A stretch of DNA of 64,000 bases, taken from Niabella sp. (lineage in GTDB: Bacteria; Bacteroidota; Bacteroidia; Chitinophagales; Chitinophagaceae). The stretch spans positions 1-64,000 of the forward strand of contig JAPUDO010000024.1 of the NCBI GenBank assembly GCA_027493055.1, in the 5' to 3' direction. Position 1 is the first letter of the stretch; each line of letters opens with the position of its first letter. Shown here piece after piece: positions 18,218-27,148 of the stretch. The notes beneath the pieces were generated by a model. The model was not told the origin of the DNA. It saw only the letters and a list, made by a program, of their open reading frames with translations, and did not search any database. Position numbers and translations under genes: made by a program.

Positions 18218-19264
18218 ATGGTTACATGGGCAAATGCATTATCACCGGTTATTATTTACGATGACCTGTTTAAGACAGGAAACGATGAAATTATTGAAAC
18301 CGGCGACAATTCCCGGTCCGGTTTGTTAAAAGAAGGCGATTATGAATTTCTGGCCGGCTCCATGCATTTAATAAAGCTGGCCGGTGGAGCAACCGAAACA
18401 CAAAGTTTCTCATTTAAAAGTGAAAAACCTTATATCAGCCTTGTTTTTGCCTTTAAAAGCAGCAGCCGGTTCATCAGCCGGCATAATAATAAAGTTTTTG
18501 CTGAGGTGCAAAGCAACCAGGCGGGGATTGTTTTTATCAATGACCAGGTTTTTGAGAACCACCTGGCAACAGAGCCCGGCGGGGAGTTGTATATGCTGAA
18601 CATGACTACTGAATATTTCGAAAGATTTTTATCGGCAGAAAATCCATTGTACGATACATTCTGCCAAACGCTTAAAGAAAACCTGCCGGTTCTTTTAAAT
18701 GAAAAAGCAATTGATATTACAGCTAAGATCAAAGCGCCGTTATTTGATATTTTTCAATGCGGGCACAAAGGTTATTATAAATACCTGTATGTAAGATCCC
18801 GGCTGATTGAGCTGCTGATGCTGCTGTTCCAGGAATATGAAATGACCTTTAATAAGCTGCCCGAGATCTGCACCAGTGACAGTAACCTGGAAAAAATGTA
18901 TGAAGTAAAAGATATCATTGATTCTAATCTTACCCGTTCCTGTACGCTGCTCGATCTTGCGCAACAGGTGGGAACAAATGAATGTTACCTGAAAAAACAT
19001 TTTAAGCAGGTGTTTGGCACTACCGTGTTTGGCTATGCGCATACCCAGCGGATGCTTCGTTCAAGGGAAATGCTGCTGAACGAGGATAGGAAGATCGCCG
19101 AAGTAGCAAAGCTATCGGGTTATAAGCATGCATCGCATTTCACCACCGCATTCAAAAAATATTTTGGATACCTGCCACACCAGATCAAAATATTGTTACT
19201 TTCACTATTTCACAGTTCAGAGCTGCCTTATAGTATAGAAATGCTATACTGTATTCCTGTATAA
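18218..19264 (+). CDS. AraC family regulator, PchR-like
   Basis: A 348-residue AraC/XylS regulator with an N-terminal sensing domain and a C-terminal double HTH (about 230-325: LLDLAQQVGTNECYLKKHFKQVFGTTVFGYAHTQRMLRSREMLL, IAEVAKLSGYKHASHFTTAFKKYFGYLPHQIK). The N-terminal part resembles PchR, which binds cytoplasmic ferric siderophore and activates its uptake genes. It diverges from the TonB receptor with 278 bp between, so the shared spacer probably carries both promoters and its operator. No operator was identified. The last 20 residues after HQIK extend beyond the usual end. Confidence 0.88.
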   Translation: MVTWANALSPVIIYDDLFKTGNDEIIETGDNSRSGLLKEGDYEFLAGSMHLIKLAGGATETQSFSFKSEKPYISLVFAFKSSSRFISRHNNKVFAEVQSNQAGIVFINDQVFENHLATEPGGELYMLNMTTEYFERFLSAENPLYDTFCQTLKENLPVLLNEKAIDITAKIKAPLFDIFQCGHKGYYKYLYVRSRLIELLMLLFQEYEMTFNKLPEICTSDSNLEKMYEVKDIIDSNLTRSCTLLDLAQQVGTNECYLKKHFKQVFGTTVFGYAHTQRMLRSREMLLNEDRKIAEVAKLSGYKHASHFTTAFKKYFGYLPHQIKILLLSLFHSSELPYSIEMLYCIPV

Positions 19265-19689
19265 GAGTTAACAGATGATAGATGACGGATGACAGAAAAT
19301 GTAGAATATTAAATGTAGAAGGTTGAATATTAAGTCTCCACCAGTAACAGTGCATAATGTACTATGTAAGGTGTACGATGTACGAGTCTGAAAAGTCAGA
19401 AAAGTCGGGAAGTCCGAGGTCAGAAAACGGAGGATTACAGCGTCCGGAAGTCAGCATATAGATGTAACGAGGAACCTGCATCCAACATCAAGCAACCAGT
19501 ATCGGGTATCCGGCATCGAGTTATCTATGAACCAATAGTACAGAAATTCTATACTTTAATAATCAACAATCATTTTCATTTGCCGAAAACTAAATGCTTC
19601 AGGCTTTATGCTTTCGGCTTCTTGCCATAGAGTTAAGAATCGAGACATCATCGGCCACTGTGTGTCATCTGTCCTCCGTCAACTGTCAA
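19265..19689. other. gene-free spacer with dispersed repeat
   Basis: No gene is seen. It carries micro-repeat phrases (AGATGATAGATGACGGATGACAG, AATATTAAATGTAGAAGG) and copy A of the ~160-bp repeat described separately. Confidence 0.7.
19357..19520 (+). repeat. ~160-bp dispersed repeat, copy A
   Basis: This stretch is closely similar to the reverse complement of 33352-33515. Shared blocks include GTAAGGTGTACGATGTACGA, GGAGGATTACAGCGTCCGGA, CAGCATATAGATGTAAC, CCTGCATCCAACATCAAG and ACCAGTATCGGGTATC. The copies differ by small indels. Inside, the sequence is built of short degenerate units (AGTCnGAAA, GGTATC). Confidence 0.88.
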
Positions 19690-20418
19690 CTATCCAGGCA
19701 TCCTGGAAATATACTTGCCTATCTCCTTTAACTGATCTACTATCTGCGGTGTGGTGGGGTTGCAGGCTTTTGCTTTCCTGTAAAAATCTTTTGCGGCCCG
19801 AAACTCGCGCTTGTTCATCATAATGCTGCACATCTGCAGGTAAGCAGCCGCTTCATTCTCTTTATCAGGCAGTCCTTTTCTGATGGCCTGCCGGATATAG
19901 CTTTCTCCCTGTTTTATATTACCTTTCTGCATGGCCAGCATACCCATTTGCAGCATGCTTGCGCCTTCTGCCTCTTTCACCGGCATGCCCAGGTCAAGTC
20001 CTTTTTTCATCATGGTCTCGGCGCTGTCAAAATCCTGTTTGCTCATGGCAATGTTTCCTTTAAGGGTGTAATAAACGGAGCGGATAGGCTTATATAAAAG
20101 ATTAGGAAATTTAATAGAGTTCAGCACTTTTTCCGCGCCTTCCATATCACCGTTCTCCATATGCTCCTGTATCAGCCTTAACGGGCCAAAAAAGAAATGA
20201 CTGAAAATAAGGATGGCCGCGATCAGGTATAAGGGAAAGGCCGGCCAGAAACCAGCGCTGAAATTGGTAAATATGCCCAGCAATATCATTATAATGCCAA
20301 TAGTTAACCTGTATTTTATTAAAAAAGTATATGCTTTCATTCGTATATTCTTTATGTTTTCTTTCAATGCCTTTGCAGGCGGCTGATTAATTTTGTCCTG
20401 ATTTTTTTCGGGTGGCAA
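19690..20418 (-). CDS. TPR-like membrane protein
   Basis: A 242-residue protein of no named family. After a charged N-terminus there are two hydrophobic helices (about 33-53 and 56-77 in the longest form), then a helical region with tetratricopeptide-like repeats (GNIAMSKQDFDSAETMMKKGLDLG, GMLAMQKGNIKQGESYIRQAIRKG, CSIMMNKREFRAAKDFYRKAKACNP). TPRs mediate protein contacts; here they would face the cytoplasm or periplasm from a membrane anchor. The start may instead be the internal ATG at 20340 (MKAYTFL), which removes 26 hydrophilic residues. It is followed on the minus strand by the repeat-rich spacer. Confidence 0.75.
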   Translation of the reverse strand: MPPEKNQDKINQPPAKALKENIKNIRMKAYTFLIKYRLTIGIIMILLGIFTNFSAGFWPAFPLYLIAAILIFSHFFFGPLRLIQEHMENGDMEGAEKVLNSIKFPNLLYKPIRSVYYTLKGNIAMSKQDFDSAETMMKKGLDLGMPVKEAEGASMLQMGMLAMQKGNIKQGESYIRQAIRKGLPDKENEAAAYLQMCSIMMNKREFRAAKDFYRKAKACNPTTPQIVDQLKEIGKYISRMPG

Positions 20419-20491
20419 AGATAAGGGTTATATTGAATGGGGCAACTGTGCCGGGTACGGGTATATTTCCCAGAGATAGCAATACGAAAAC

Positions 20492-21496
20492 TTATTGCAG
20501 GCCGGCTTCCAGCGAAAGCGTGGTAAGGTCCTGTTTTATCATTTTTACGTAAGATTCTATCTGGTCATACATTTTAGCACGGTTATACAGCTCTTCTGTT
20601 CCGTATTTGCCTGCTTCTCCCAGGTATAACAGCTCAAAAGAGGTTAAATCTTTTTTGCTGGAAGCATCAATTTGTTCAAAGCCTTTCCAGCGCTCGATTA
20701 TTTTTTCTCTTAAAGAAAGCCCTGTAGTGTCTGTTGCTTTTTTATAATTGAGGTAATACCATATAGAAGGAGGATAAATATCTGATTCAGGACTTCCGTA
20801 CCAGATGTCTTTTAAAGCATTTCTGGGGTGCAGCAGCTCGGTGGTTTTATTGTTTTTTAGTATCAGTACACCTAAAATGGCTTCGGTAATCCCTGTAGCA
20901 ATTCCCAGGTAATCACCACTGTTCCCCGCCTTTTCACTGGCTGATAATATACCCGAAGCTACCCCGCCAACGGCGCCTACACCAATAGCGGCTACCGTAA
21001 GCCGCGTTTCACGCTGTTTCTCTTTGCCTTTTAAAAAATCAGCCACCTGCGTAATACGCTCTTCCTCGCAGTCCAGCTCCGATGCAAAAGAAGATATTTC
21101 GAGCGATGCCTGGTTGATGCGTTCGGAAAGTTTCATGGCCAGCTCCAGCTTTTGCAAACGGTGCTCCGTTGTAGGAGACAGATTGTAAGTATTCTGGATA
21201 TCTACATGTTGCTTCAGCAGGTTCAGGAAGCCAAAGGCATTGGCAATGTTCAGGCTCGACAGGCTAAAACGGTTGGAGAGCACCGTATCTAAACTTATCT
21301 GATGGAGTGGCTGAGGTTTTGCACGTTTAAAATCAAAAGTGTTTACCTGGTGGCACGAGATAAGGTTGGCATAATTACTGACCCTGACTTTTTTACCGGC
21401 GCTGCACGAATGGAATGAAACGATAATCACCATTGATACAATAGCAATAAAAGCCCGGCGATAATAATATAGAGCAGAAATAAGCATACAGCGCAA
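20492..21496 (-). CDS. hypothetical lipoprotein
   Basis: A 334-residue protein that I do not recognise. The N-terminus has a hydrophobic stretch ending SFHSCSAGKK (Cys about 31), a probable lipobox, so lipidation is likely; MLISALYY and MVIIVSF are other possible starts. The middle has a glycine/alanine-rich hydrophobic segment (VAAIGVGAVGGVASGILSA) and ILGVLIL, which could be one membrane hairpin. The rest is helical and charged. It stands between a TPR protein and the MetF-like gene, all on the minus strand, but the gaps are 73 and 74 bp, so an operon is uncertain. Confidence 0.65.
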   Translation of the reverse strand: MRCMLISALYYYRRAFIAIVSMVIIVSFHSCSAGKKVRVSNYANLISCHQVNTFDFKRAKPQPLHQISLDTVLSNRFSLSSLNIANAFGFLNLLKQHVDIQNTYNLSPTTEHRLQKLELAMKLSERINQASLEISSFASELDCEEERITQVADFLKGKEKQRETRLTVAAIGVGAVGGVASGILSASEKAGNSGDYLGIATGITEAILGVLILKNNKTTELLHPRNALKDIWYGSPESDIYPPSIWYYLNYKKATDTTGLSLREKIIERWKGFEQIDASSKKDLTSFELLYLGEAGKYGTEELYNRAKMYDQIESYVKMIKQDLTTLSLEAGLQ

Positions 21497-21570
21497 ATAT
21501 GTTATAAATATCGCATTTAGTTTATAGATCTGTGCGCCTGGAATCGACTTATTCGACAGCCTCTTCCAAT

Positions 21571-22527
21571 TTATGCCGGAGACACTTTGTTAGCTGTTTT
21601 CCGGATGCCTTTCTGCTCCAGCATTGCCCCTATTGTATTTACCATATAAATAGATGCTTCTATTTCCTGTTTCCTGATCGCAACACTTTCTATATTGAAG
21701 CCAAATGGTATAGACCGCTGCTCACAAAAAGCAGTAAGTTCCGATGCAATGCCCAGGCAAACGTTAACTGACCGTTCCAGCATATCATCTGAATGTTTAA
21801 GGTCCTCCTTTAGATCATCAGGTATATGAATACCCAGCCATTCCATAAACTTCAGCGTTTTCAGCGAGCCACAGGCCGAAAGCGTAAAAATGATTGTTGG
21901 CAATGGTAGCTGCTCTTTTTTACAGGTATGTACAAGGTCTTCTATCACCTGTTTTGCATAGGCTACATTAAAAACACATTGTGAGATGAAATAGGAAACG
22001 CCATAGCTCATTTTATCAAGAATACGCCTATCCTCATCTTTAAGCAGCGCATGCCTTTCAGGAATAGTTACGGCTCCTATAACAGATGTATCTTTATGCC
22101 TGCTCCAGATATGATACGCTTCCTGCAAAGTTGATTTAACAGGATAGTCCGGCGCTGGTATGCCTACAAAAACAGGATAAAAGCCCTGTTGTTGTAAACT
22201 GTTCAGCCAATCAGCCAACTCTTCATTTGAGAATTTTCCTGCCGGGCGGTAGATGATCTTATCCACCTCAAACTCCTGCAAATAACTGCTTGCAAACTCA
22301 AAAGGGTCGAGCGCATTGAGGAAGGGGAACGGCCTTTCTTCACTGGTACGGGCCGATTCATCCTGCACATCGTACACGATCAGCGCGTCAATATTCAGCT
22401 GTTTCAGCCTGGCTATTGTCTTGCCTGCAATTTCAGCAACACGCTCAGGGCTTGTTTCAGATTTGGGTGGTGTGATGCCGTACATCAGTATACCAGACTG
22501 ACCGGCTTTAACTTTATCTACAAACAT
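21571..22527 (-). CDS. methylenetetrahydrofolate reductase-like protein
   Basis: A 318-residue TIM-barrel protein of the MetF/FAD-linked reductase superfamily. Support comes from GILMYGITPPKSE at the N-terminus (the MTHFR start motif), DALIVYDVQDE, PVFVGIPAPDYP, SYFISQCVFNVAYAKQVIEDL and TLSACGSLKTLKFMEWLGIHIP. MTHFR makes methyl-THF, the methyl donor of MetE. The gene is 51 bp downstream of metE and so probably also under the cobalamin riboswitch, which fits that role. It is more divergent than canonical MetF, and a related activity is possible. Confidence 0.72.
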   Translation of the reverse strand: MFVDKVKAGQSGILMYGITPPKSETSPERVAEIAGKTIARLKQLNIDALIVYDVQDESARTSEERPFPFLNALDPFEFASSYLQEFEVDKIIYRPAGKFSNEELADWLNSLQQQGFYPVFVGIPAPDYPVKSTLQEAYHIWSRHKDTSVIGAVTIPERHALLKDEDRRILDKMSYGVSYFISQCVFNVAYAKQVIEDLVHTCKKEQLPLPTIIFTLSACGSLKTLKFMEWLGIHIPDDLKEDLKHSDDMLERSVNVCLGIASELTAFCEQRSIPFGFNIESVAIRKQEIEASIYMVNTIGAMLEQKGIRKTANKVSPA

Positions 22528-22578
22528 TATTCAAACTTACTTATATGCAGCGGGCAAAAATACCCGCTGCAATATATA

Positions 22579-24885
22579 TTAAATCACAACATCCACGCTT
22601 ATTGTTTCACGGGCCTGCCTTGCAGCAGCCACCATGTTTTCCAAAGCTGCTTTTGTTTCCGGCCATTTGCGGGTTTTAAGCCCGCAGTCTGGATTCACCC
22701 ACAAATGACGGGCCGGCAGTAAGCTGGCTGCTTTTGCAAGAAGCGCAGTCATCTCTTCCACGGTTGGTACACGCGGCGAATGAATATCATACACACCGGG
22801 TCCTATTTCATTCGGGTACTTGAAATGGGCGAAAGCCTGTAACAGTTCCATTTGTGAGCGGGACGTTTCGATAGTGATTACATCGGCATCCATTGCGGCA
22901 ATATGCTCAATGATATCATTAAACTCGCTATAGCACATGTGCGTATGCACCTGCGTTCTGTCCTCCACACCACTTGCAGATATACGGAAGGCTTTCACTG
23001 CCCAATCCAGGTAATGAGGGCGCTTGGCTTTCCGGAGCGGTAATCCTTCGCGAATAGCCGCTTCGTCGATCTGTATAATGCCAATGCCTGCTTTTTCCAG
23101 TGCCAGCACCTCATCACGAATAGCCAGCGCGATCTGGTTAGTAGTAACCTCGCGGGACTGATCGTCCCGTACAAAGGACCACTGCAATATGGTTACAGGA
23201 CCGGTTAACATACCTTTCATTGGCTTGTTGGTTTGTGCTGCTGCAAAGCTGCTCCAGCGAACGGTCATGTCCTTTGGACGGCTTACATCGCCATAAATAA
23301 CAGGAGGCTTTACACAACGGCTTCCATAGCTTTGAACCCAGCCGTTCTTAGTGAACAGGAACCCTTCCAGCTGCTCTCCAAAATATTCCACCATGTCATT
23401 GCGTTCAAATTCGCCATGCACCAATATGTCCAACCCTATTTGCTCCTGCCAGCGAATAGCCTCAATAGTTGCCTGCTCGATGACCTTTTCATATTGCTCT
23501 GCAGTAAGATCGCCCTTTTTAAATTTTGCACGTAACTGGCGTATATCGTCTGTTTGCGGGAAGGAACCTATAGTGGTAGTAGGAAATGCCGGCAGTTGAA
23601 AACGTTCGCGATGTAGCTGCTGGCGTACGGGGAAAGCGCTTTTGCGTGTAGCGTCTGCTTCTGTAATAGCAGCAACACGATCTTTTACTACCTGCTTATG
23701 AACTTTACCTGATGAGCGCCTGCTAGCGATAGCTTTTTTATTGGCTTCTAATAATTGCTCATTACCCTCTGCAATCTGTTTCAGCTCCTGTACTTCAGTC
23801 AGCTTTTGTTTGGCAAATGCCATCCAGTTTTTGATCTCCGGATCAATGGCTGTTTCTAAATCCAGGTCAATGGGGCTATGCAGCAATGAGCAGGAAGGAC
23901 CAATCATGATTCTTTCAGGGCCTACTTTCTCCACTGCCTTGTTAATAAATGACAGAGCTCTTTCATAACAGTTCTTCCAAACATTTCTGCCGTCAACCAC
24001 GCCTAAGGAAAGGATCAGGCTGTCGGGAATTAATGACAGCACTTCGTCTAATTGCTCCGGAGCCCTTACCAGGTCAATATGCAATGCAGCTACTGGAAGA
24101 CTTAAAGCCAGCGGTGCATTGTCCAGCAGCCCTTCAAAATAAGTAGCTATCAATAATTTTACGCCGGTAACTTCAGCGGCAATAGCGCGATACGCAAAGT
24201 CGAACGCCTCTTTTTCTTTTTTAGAAAGGTCTAATGCCAGGTACGGCTCGTCCAACTGTATCCAGGTAGCGCCCTGTTGTTTCAGGCGGTTAATGATTTC
24301 TACATACACCGGAACCAGCTGCTTGATAAGATCAATTCTTTCAAAGCCGCTTTCTTTCTCTTTACCCAATAAAAGATAGCTTACGGGGCCTACCAATACA
24401 GGCTTGGCTTTTTCACTAACAACCTTTGTTGCTGCAGCATATTCGTTAAAAACCTTGTCAGAGGAAATTTTAAAGCTTTGCCCGGCGGTAAATTCAGGAA
24501 CAATATAGTGATAGTTGGTATCCAGCCATTTGGTCATTTCCATGGCCGTAATATCTAACCCATCTTTTTGATAGCCGCGGGCCATCGCAAAATAAAGATC
24601 AGTTTCTGTATTGCTTTTGACCTGGCTTAACACAGGAGCATAGCGCTCAGGAACGGCGCCGAGCGTTAAGCTCAGATCCAGCATATGGTCATAAAAGCTA
24701 AAGTCATTACAGGAAATGAGGTCAATTCCGGCTGCCAGCTGAGTTTGCCAGTTTTCTTCTTTGATAGTAACAGCAACCTTGTTTAATTCGGTAAGGTTGA
24801 TCTTGCCTGCCCAATACTGCTCACAGGCTTTTTTGAGTTGTCTTTGGCCACCAATGCGCGGGTAGCCCAGGTTTTGCGTTTGCAT
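22579..24885 (-). CDS. metE: cobalamin-independent methionine synthase
   Basis: A 768-residue MetE: it transfers a methyl from methyl-tetrahydrofolate-polyglutamate to homocysteine. The start is set at ATG 24885, giving MQTQNLGYPRIGGQRQLKKA, the conserved MetE N-terminus, rather than the longer frame from 24960 that runs into the leader. N-half landmarks are WLDTNYHYIVPEF and WIQLDEPYLALD; C-half ones are TTTIGSFPQTDDIR, VLVHGEFERNDMVEYFGE, QIDEAAIREGLPLR, HTHMCYSEFNDI (Zn His/Cys) and HLWVNPDCGLKTRKWPE (Zn Cys). The cobalamin riboswitch in its leader should switch it off when B12 is present, implying a B12-dependent MetH elsewhere. Confidence 0.96.
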   Translation of the reverse strand: MQTQNLGYPRIGGQRQLKKACEQYWAGKINLTELNKVAVTIKEENWQTQLAAGIDLISCNDFSFYDHMLDLSLTLGAVPERYAPVLSQVKSNTETDLYFAMARGYQKDGLDITAMEMTKWLDTNYHYIVPEFTAGQSFKISSDKVFNEYAAATKVVSEKAKPVLVGPVSYLLLGKEKESGFERIDLIKQLVPVYVEIINRLKQQGATWIQLDEPYLALDLSKKEKEAFDFAYRAIAAEVTGVKLLIATYFEGLLDNAPLALSLPVAALHIDLVRAPEQLDEVLSLIPDSLILSLGVVDGRNVWKNCYERALSFINKAVEKVGPERIMIGPSCSLLHSPIDLDLETAIDPEIKNWMAFAKQKLTEVQELKQIAEGNEQLLEANKKAIASRRSSGKVHKQVVKDRVAAITEADATRKSAFPVRQQLHRERFQLPAFPTTTIGSFPQTDDIRQLRAKFKKGDLTAEQYEKVIEQATIEAIRWQEQIGLDILVHGEFERNDMVEYFGEQLEGFLFTKNGWVQSYGSRCVKPPVIYGDVSRPKDMTVRWSSFAAAQTNKPMKGMLTGPVTILQWSFVRDDQSREVTTNQIALAIRDEVLALEKAGIGIIQIDEAAIREGLPLRKAKRPHYLDWAVKAFRISASGVEDRTQVHTHMCYSEFNDIIEHIAAMDADVITIETSRSQMELLQAFAHFKYPNEIGPGVYDIHSPRVPTVEEMTALLAKAASLLPARHLWVNPDCGLKTRKWPETKAALENMVAAARQARETISVDVVI

Positions 24886-25034
24886 TTTTTTTAATTTAAA
24901 ATGATTTGAAAGCTTTGACAAGCCTGCAACGCTTACAGCAAAAAGGGCATACAGGTGCAAACAGGCAAAGGAGTGCCCGTTAATAAAATTGCATCAGTAT
25001 AGACCGTTTGCTTTATGACGCGAAAGCATTGTCT

Positions 25035-25185
25035 GGCCGAACCTGGCAGGTCTCCTGGCTTATAACATTTCTGCCATCCTTCCCATGCCTTCAAAGCGGC
25101 ACAGTGGATATGTATTAGCGGAAACTTTTTGTTATTTACAGTTGCGCGACAGCCCGTGATTTGCACACGGTTCCCTTTTCATTTC
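25035..25185 (-). ncRNA. cobalamin riboswitch
   Basis: On the minus strand the leader of metE shows GGGAACCGTG-TGCAAATCACGG, GGCTGTCGCGCAACTGTAA (the B12-sensor core) and AGCCAGGAGACCTGCC (the B12 box, 25060-25045). Order, spacing and near-exact consensus make the class clear. The start of metE lies about 150 nt downstream, leaving room for an expression platform; no clear terminator hairpin was picked out, so control may be at translation or by another structure. The 77-codon ORF drawn over this stretch is not a gene. Confidence 0.95.
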
Positions 25186-25265
25186 GATTTTCATCAAAAA
25201 CCCTGTTCAGTTGATGTATGGAAAGAACTATATGGCCCGGTGCCATGTTGGCTCCGGATCATTTA

Positions 25266-25273
25266 CAAATCTA
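25266..25273 (-). promoter_or_regulatory. candidate -7 box upstream of the riboswitch
   Basis: TAGATTTG on the minus strand (25273-25266) fits TAnnTTTG. It would start the riboswitch transcript about 60 nt before its core. No good -33 element was seen, so this is weak. Confidence 0.35.
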
Positions 25274-25531
25274 TAAACTAAAGATTAAATAACTGCTAAT
25301 AGTAAAATATTTAGTATTTGTGTCTAATTATTAGACTTTTTATAGAATAACATTCTTTTCAGGATTAATTTTCTTTGCGCTTATAGCATATTAGCATAGC
25401 AATGAAGGCTGCGCTTTTGACTAAAGATGTTTGGGAATGATTTTATTTTCAGATGAGAACAACAACAAAATCAGAAATATATTTCCGAAAATGAGTTTTT
25501 TATAAGTTTTCGAATACTAAACGAACACGAT

Positions 25532-25547
25532 CGGTAATATATTACCG
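25532..25547. repeat. perfect palindrome CGGTAATATATTACCG
   Basis: A 16-base perfect palindrome, flanked outside by CTAAAC (left, after a 9-base gap) and GTTTAG (right), which are themselves inverted. It could be an operator or a hairpin; no regulator gene is next to it. Confidence 0.45.
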
Positions 25548-25653
25548 GTTTAGTTATTGTATCTTAACGTCTTTCTTTAAAAAGGTCTGGAGAGAAAGAA
25601 TATTGTTGCTATAGTAGGAGAATGAGAATCTATATTCATATAGTTCCCACTGC

Positions 25654-27042
25654 TTATTTTCCGATACAAAACTTTCCGAATATCGTTCCCAGTATGTCCC
25701 GGTCTACTTCCACCTGCCCGGTTATTTCTCCCAGGAAGTGCAAAGCCCGTCGGATATCTATTGTAAGTAAATCGCCGCTTAGGTTGTTTGCCATGCCTGC
25801 CTCAATAGCCTCAATACTTTCCATTATTTTTTGTAAGGCTTGGTGGTGGCGGGCATTGGTGACAATAGTGCTTTCGGTATTGATCTCCTTACCAATGGCC
25901 TTATCATAAAGCGCCTGCTTTACCAGCTCTATACCTTCCCGTTTTTTCGCGGAAAGAAAAAGTCGGGGCGGTTGAGATGTAGCGTCTGAGATTTCATTTA
26001 CAAGATCAGCTTTATTAAAAACAGTGATCGTTTTTGACTCATAAGACCTCAGCCAGTCAAATTCATAGTCTTCCTTATCTGTCAGGTCAACCAGGTGAAT
26101 AATAATATCTGCTTTTTCAGCATTCTGTTTGCTGCGCTCAATACCCAGGTTTTCTATATGATCGTTGCTGTGATCGCGGATGCCGGCTGTATCAATCAGC
26201 CTGAACAATACACCGTTAATATTTAAGGTTTCTTCTATGGTATCCCGCGTGGTACCGGCAATATCACTCACTATAGCGCGCTCCTCATTCAGCAAAGCGT
26301 TTAACAATGTTGACTTGCCCGCGTTCGGCTTGCCTATAATTGCTACGCTGATCCCGTTTTTAATAGCGTTGCCCAGTTTAAACGAATTCAGCAGAGTTGA
26401 GATTTGAAATTTGAGATTTGAAATTAGTGCCCTGAACTTATCTCTGTCTGCAAACTCCACATCCTCATCGCTGAAATCCAGCTCCAGCTCAATCAATGCT
26501 GCAAAATTGATCAATTCACCGCGTAGCAATTTTAAATCGTTTGAAAAGCCACCGCGCAGCTGGTTCAGCGCGGTTTGCTGTGCCGCTTTATTATTGGCGG
26601 CAATCAGGTCCGCTACAGCTTCTGCCTGCGCCAGGTCGAGCTTGCCATTTAAAAATGCACGCTGTGTAAATTCTCCTGGTTTTGCCAGTCGTGCCCCGGC
26701 CGCTATACAAACTTCAATTATTTTGCCTAATATATAAGGAGAGCCATGACCGCTTATCTCTACCGTATTTTCACCGGTATAGCTTTTAGGCGCTTTATAA
26801 ATGGTCACCACTACTTCGTCAATAACCTCCTTTAGCCCACCCTTCGGGGGGGGCTGAGGGGGACTAATGTGGCCAAAATGAGCAGTATGACTTTCCTGGG
26901 GGCTTAGTTTTTTGCTTGTAAAAATTTTGTCCGCAATCTTGATCGCTTCATTGCCGCTCAATCTTATCACCCCAATAGCGCCAACACCAGGCGGTGTTGC
27001 CAGCGCCACAATAGTATCCTGAAAATCCCCTGAAAGTTTCAT
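25654..27042 (-). CDS. mnmE: tRNA modification GTPase MnmE
   Basis: A 462-residue MnmE, which with MnmG adds carboxymethylaminomethyl to wobble U34 of tRNAs. The N-terminal folate-binding domain opens DTIVALATPPGVGAIGVIRLSG. A G domain inside the helical domain has GKPNAGKSTLLNALL (P-loop), TTRDT, DTAG and NKAD. The C-terminal FCIGK gives the catalytic Cys. Two stretches look like repeat DNA captured in frame: SPPQPPPKGGLK (residues 60-71), encoded by a C/G-rich hairpin, and SNLKFQIS just before the G domain, encoded by a tandem GAGATTTGAAATTT. Both lie in loops, so function should persist. Confidence 0.96.
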   Translation of the reverse strand: MKLSGDFQDTIVALATPPGVGAIGVIRLSGNEAIKIADKIFTSKKLSPQESHTAHFGHISPPQPPPKGGLKEVIDEVVVTIYKAPKSYTGENTVEISGHGSPYILGKIIEVCIAAGARLAKPGEFTQRAFLNGKLDLAQAEAVADLIAANNKAAQQTALNQLRGGFSNDLKLLRGELINFAALIELELDFSDEDVEFADRDKFRALISNLKFQISTLLNSFKLGNAIKNGISVAIIGKPNAGKSTLLNALLNEERAIVSDIAGTTRDTIEETLNINGVLFRLIDTAGIRDHSNDHIENLGIERSKQNAEKADIIIHLVDLTDKEDYEFDWLRSYESKTITVFNKADLVNEISDATSQPPRLFLSAKKREGIELVKQALYDKAIGKEINTESTIVTNARHHQALQKIMESIEAIEAGMANNLSGDLLTIDIRRALHFLGEITGQVEVDRDILGTIFGKFCIGK

Positions 27043-27148
27043 GGGTCAAAAATAGCTTTTACACTCAACATTTAATGGCCTGCTGTTCTGTAGCTGGTTT
27101 ACTTTATTTTTGAAGGATGAGCTGAGTTTAAAAAATAAAATCAGAACA

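Larger units (their letters stand above)
25206..25653. other. AT-rich gene-free spacer
   Basis: Between the riboswitch and the 3' end of mnmE I see no gene. It holds the promoter-like box above and a perfect 16-base palindrome at 25532-25547. Confidence 0.6.

Noticed and set aside
24933-25166. 77-codon minus-strand ORF upstream of metE
   Set aside because: It lies in the cobalamin riboswitch and its leader.
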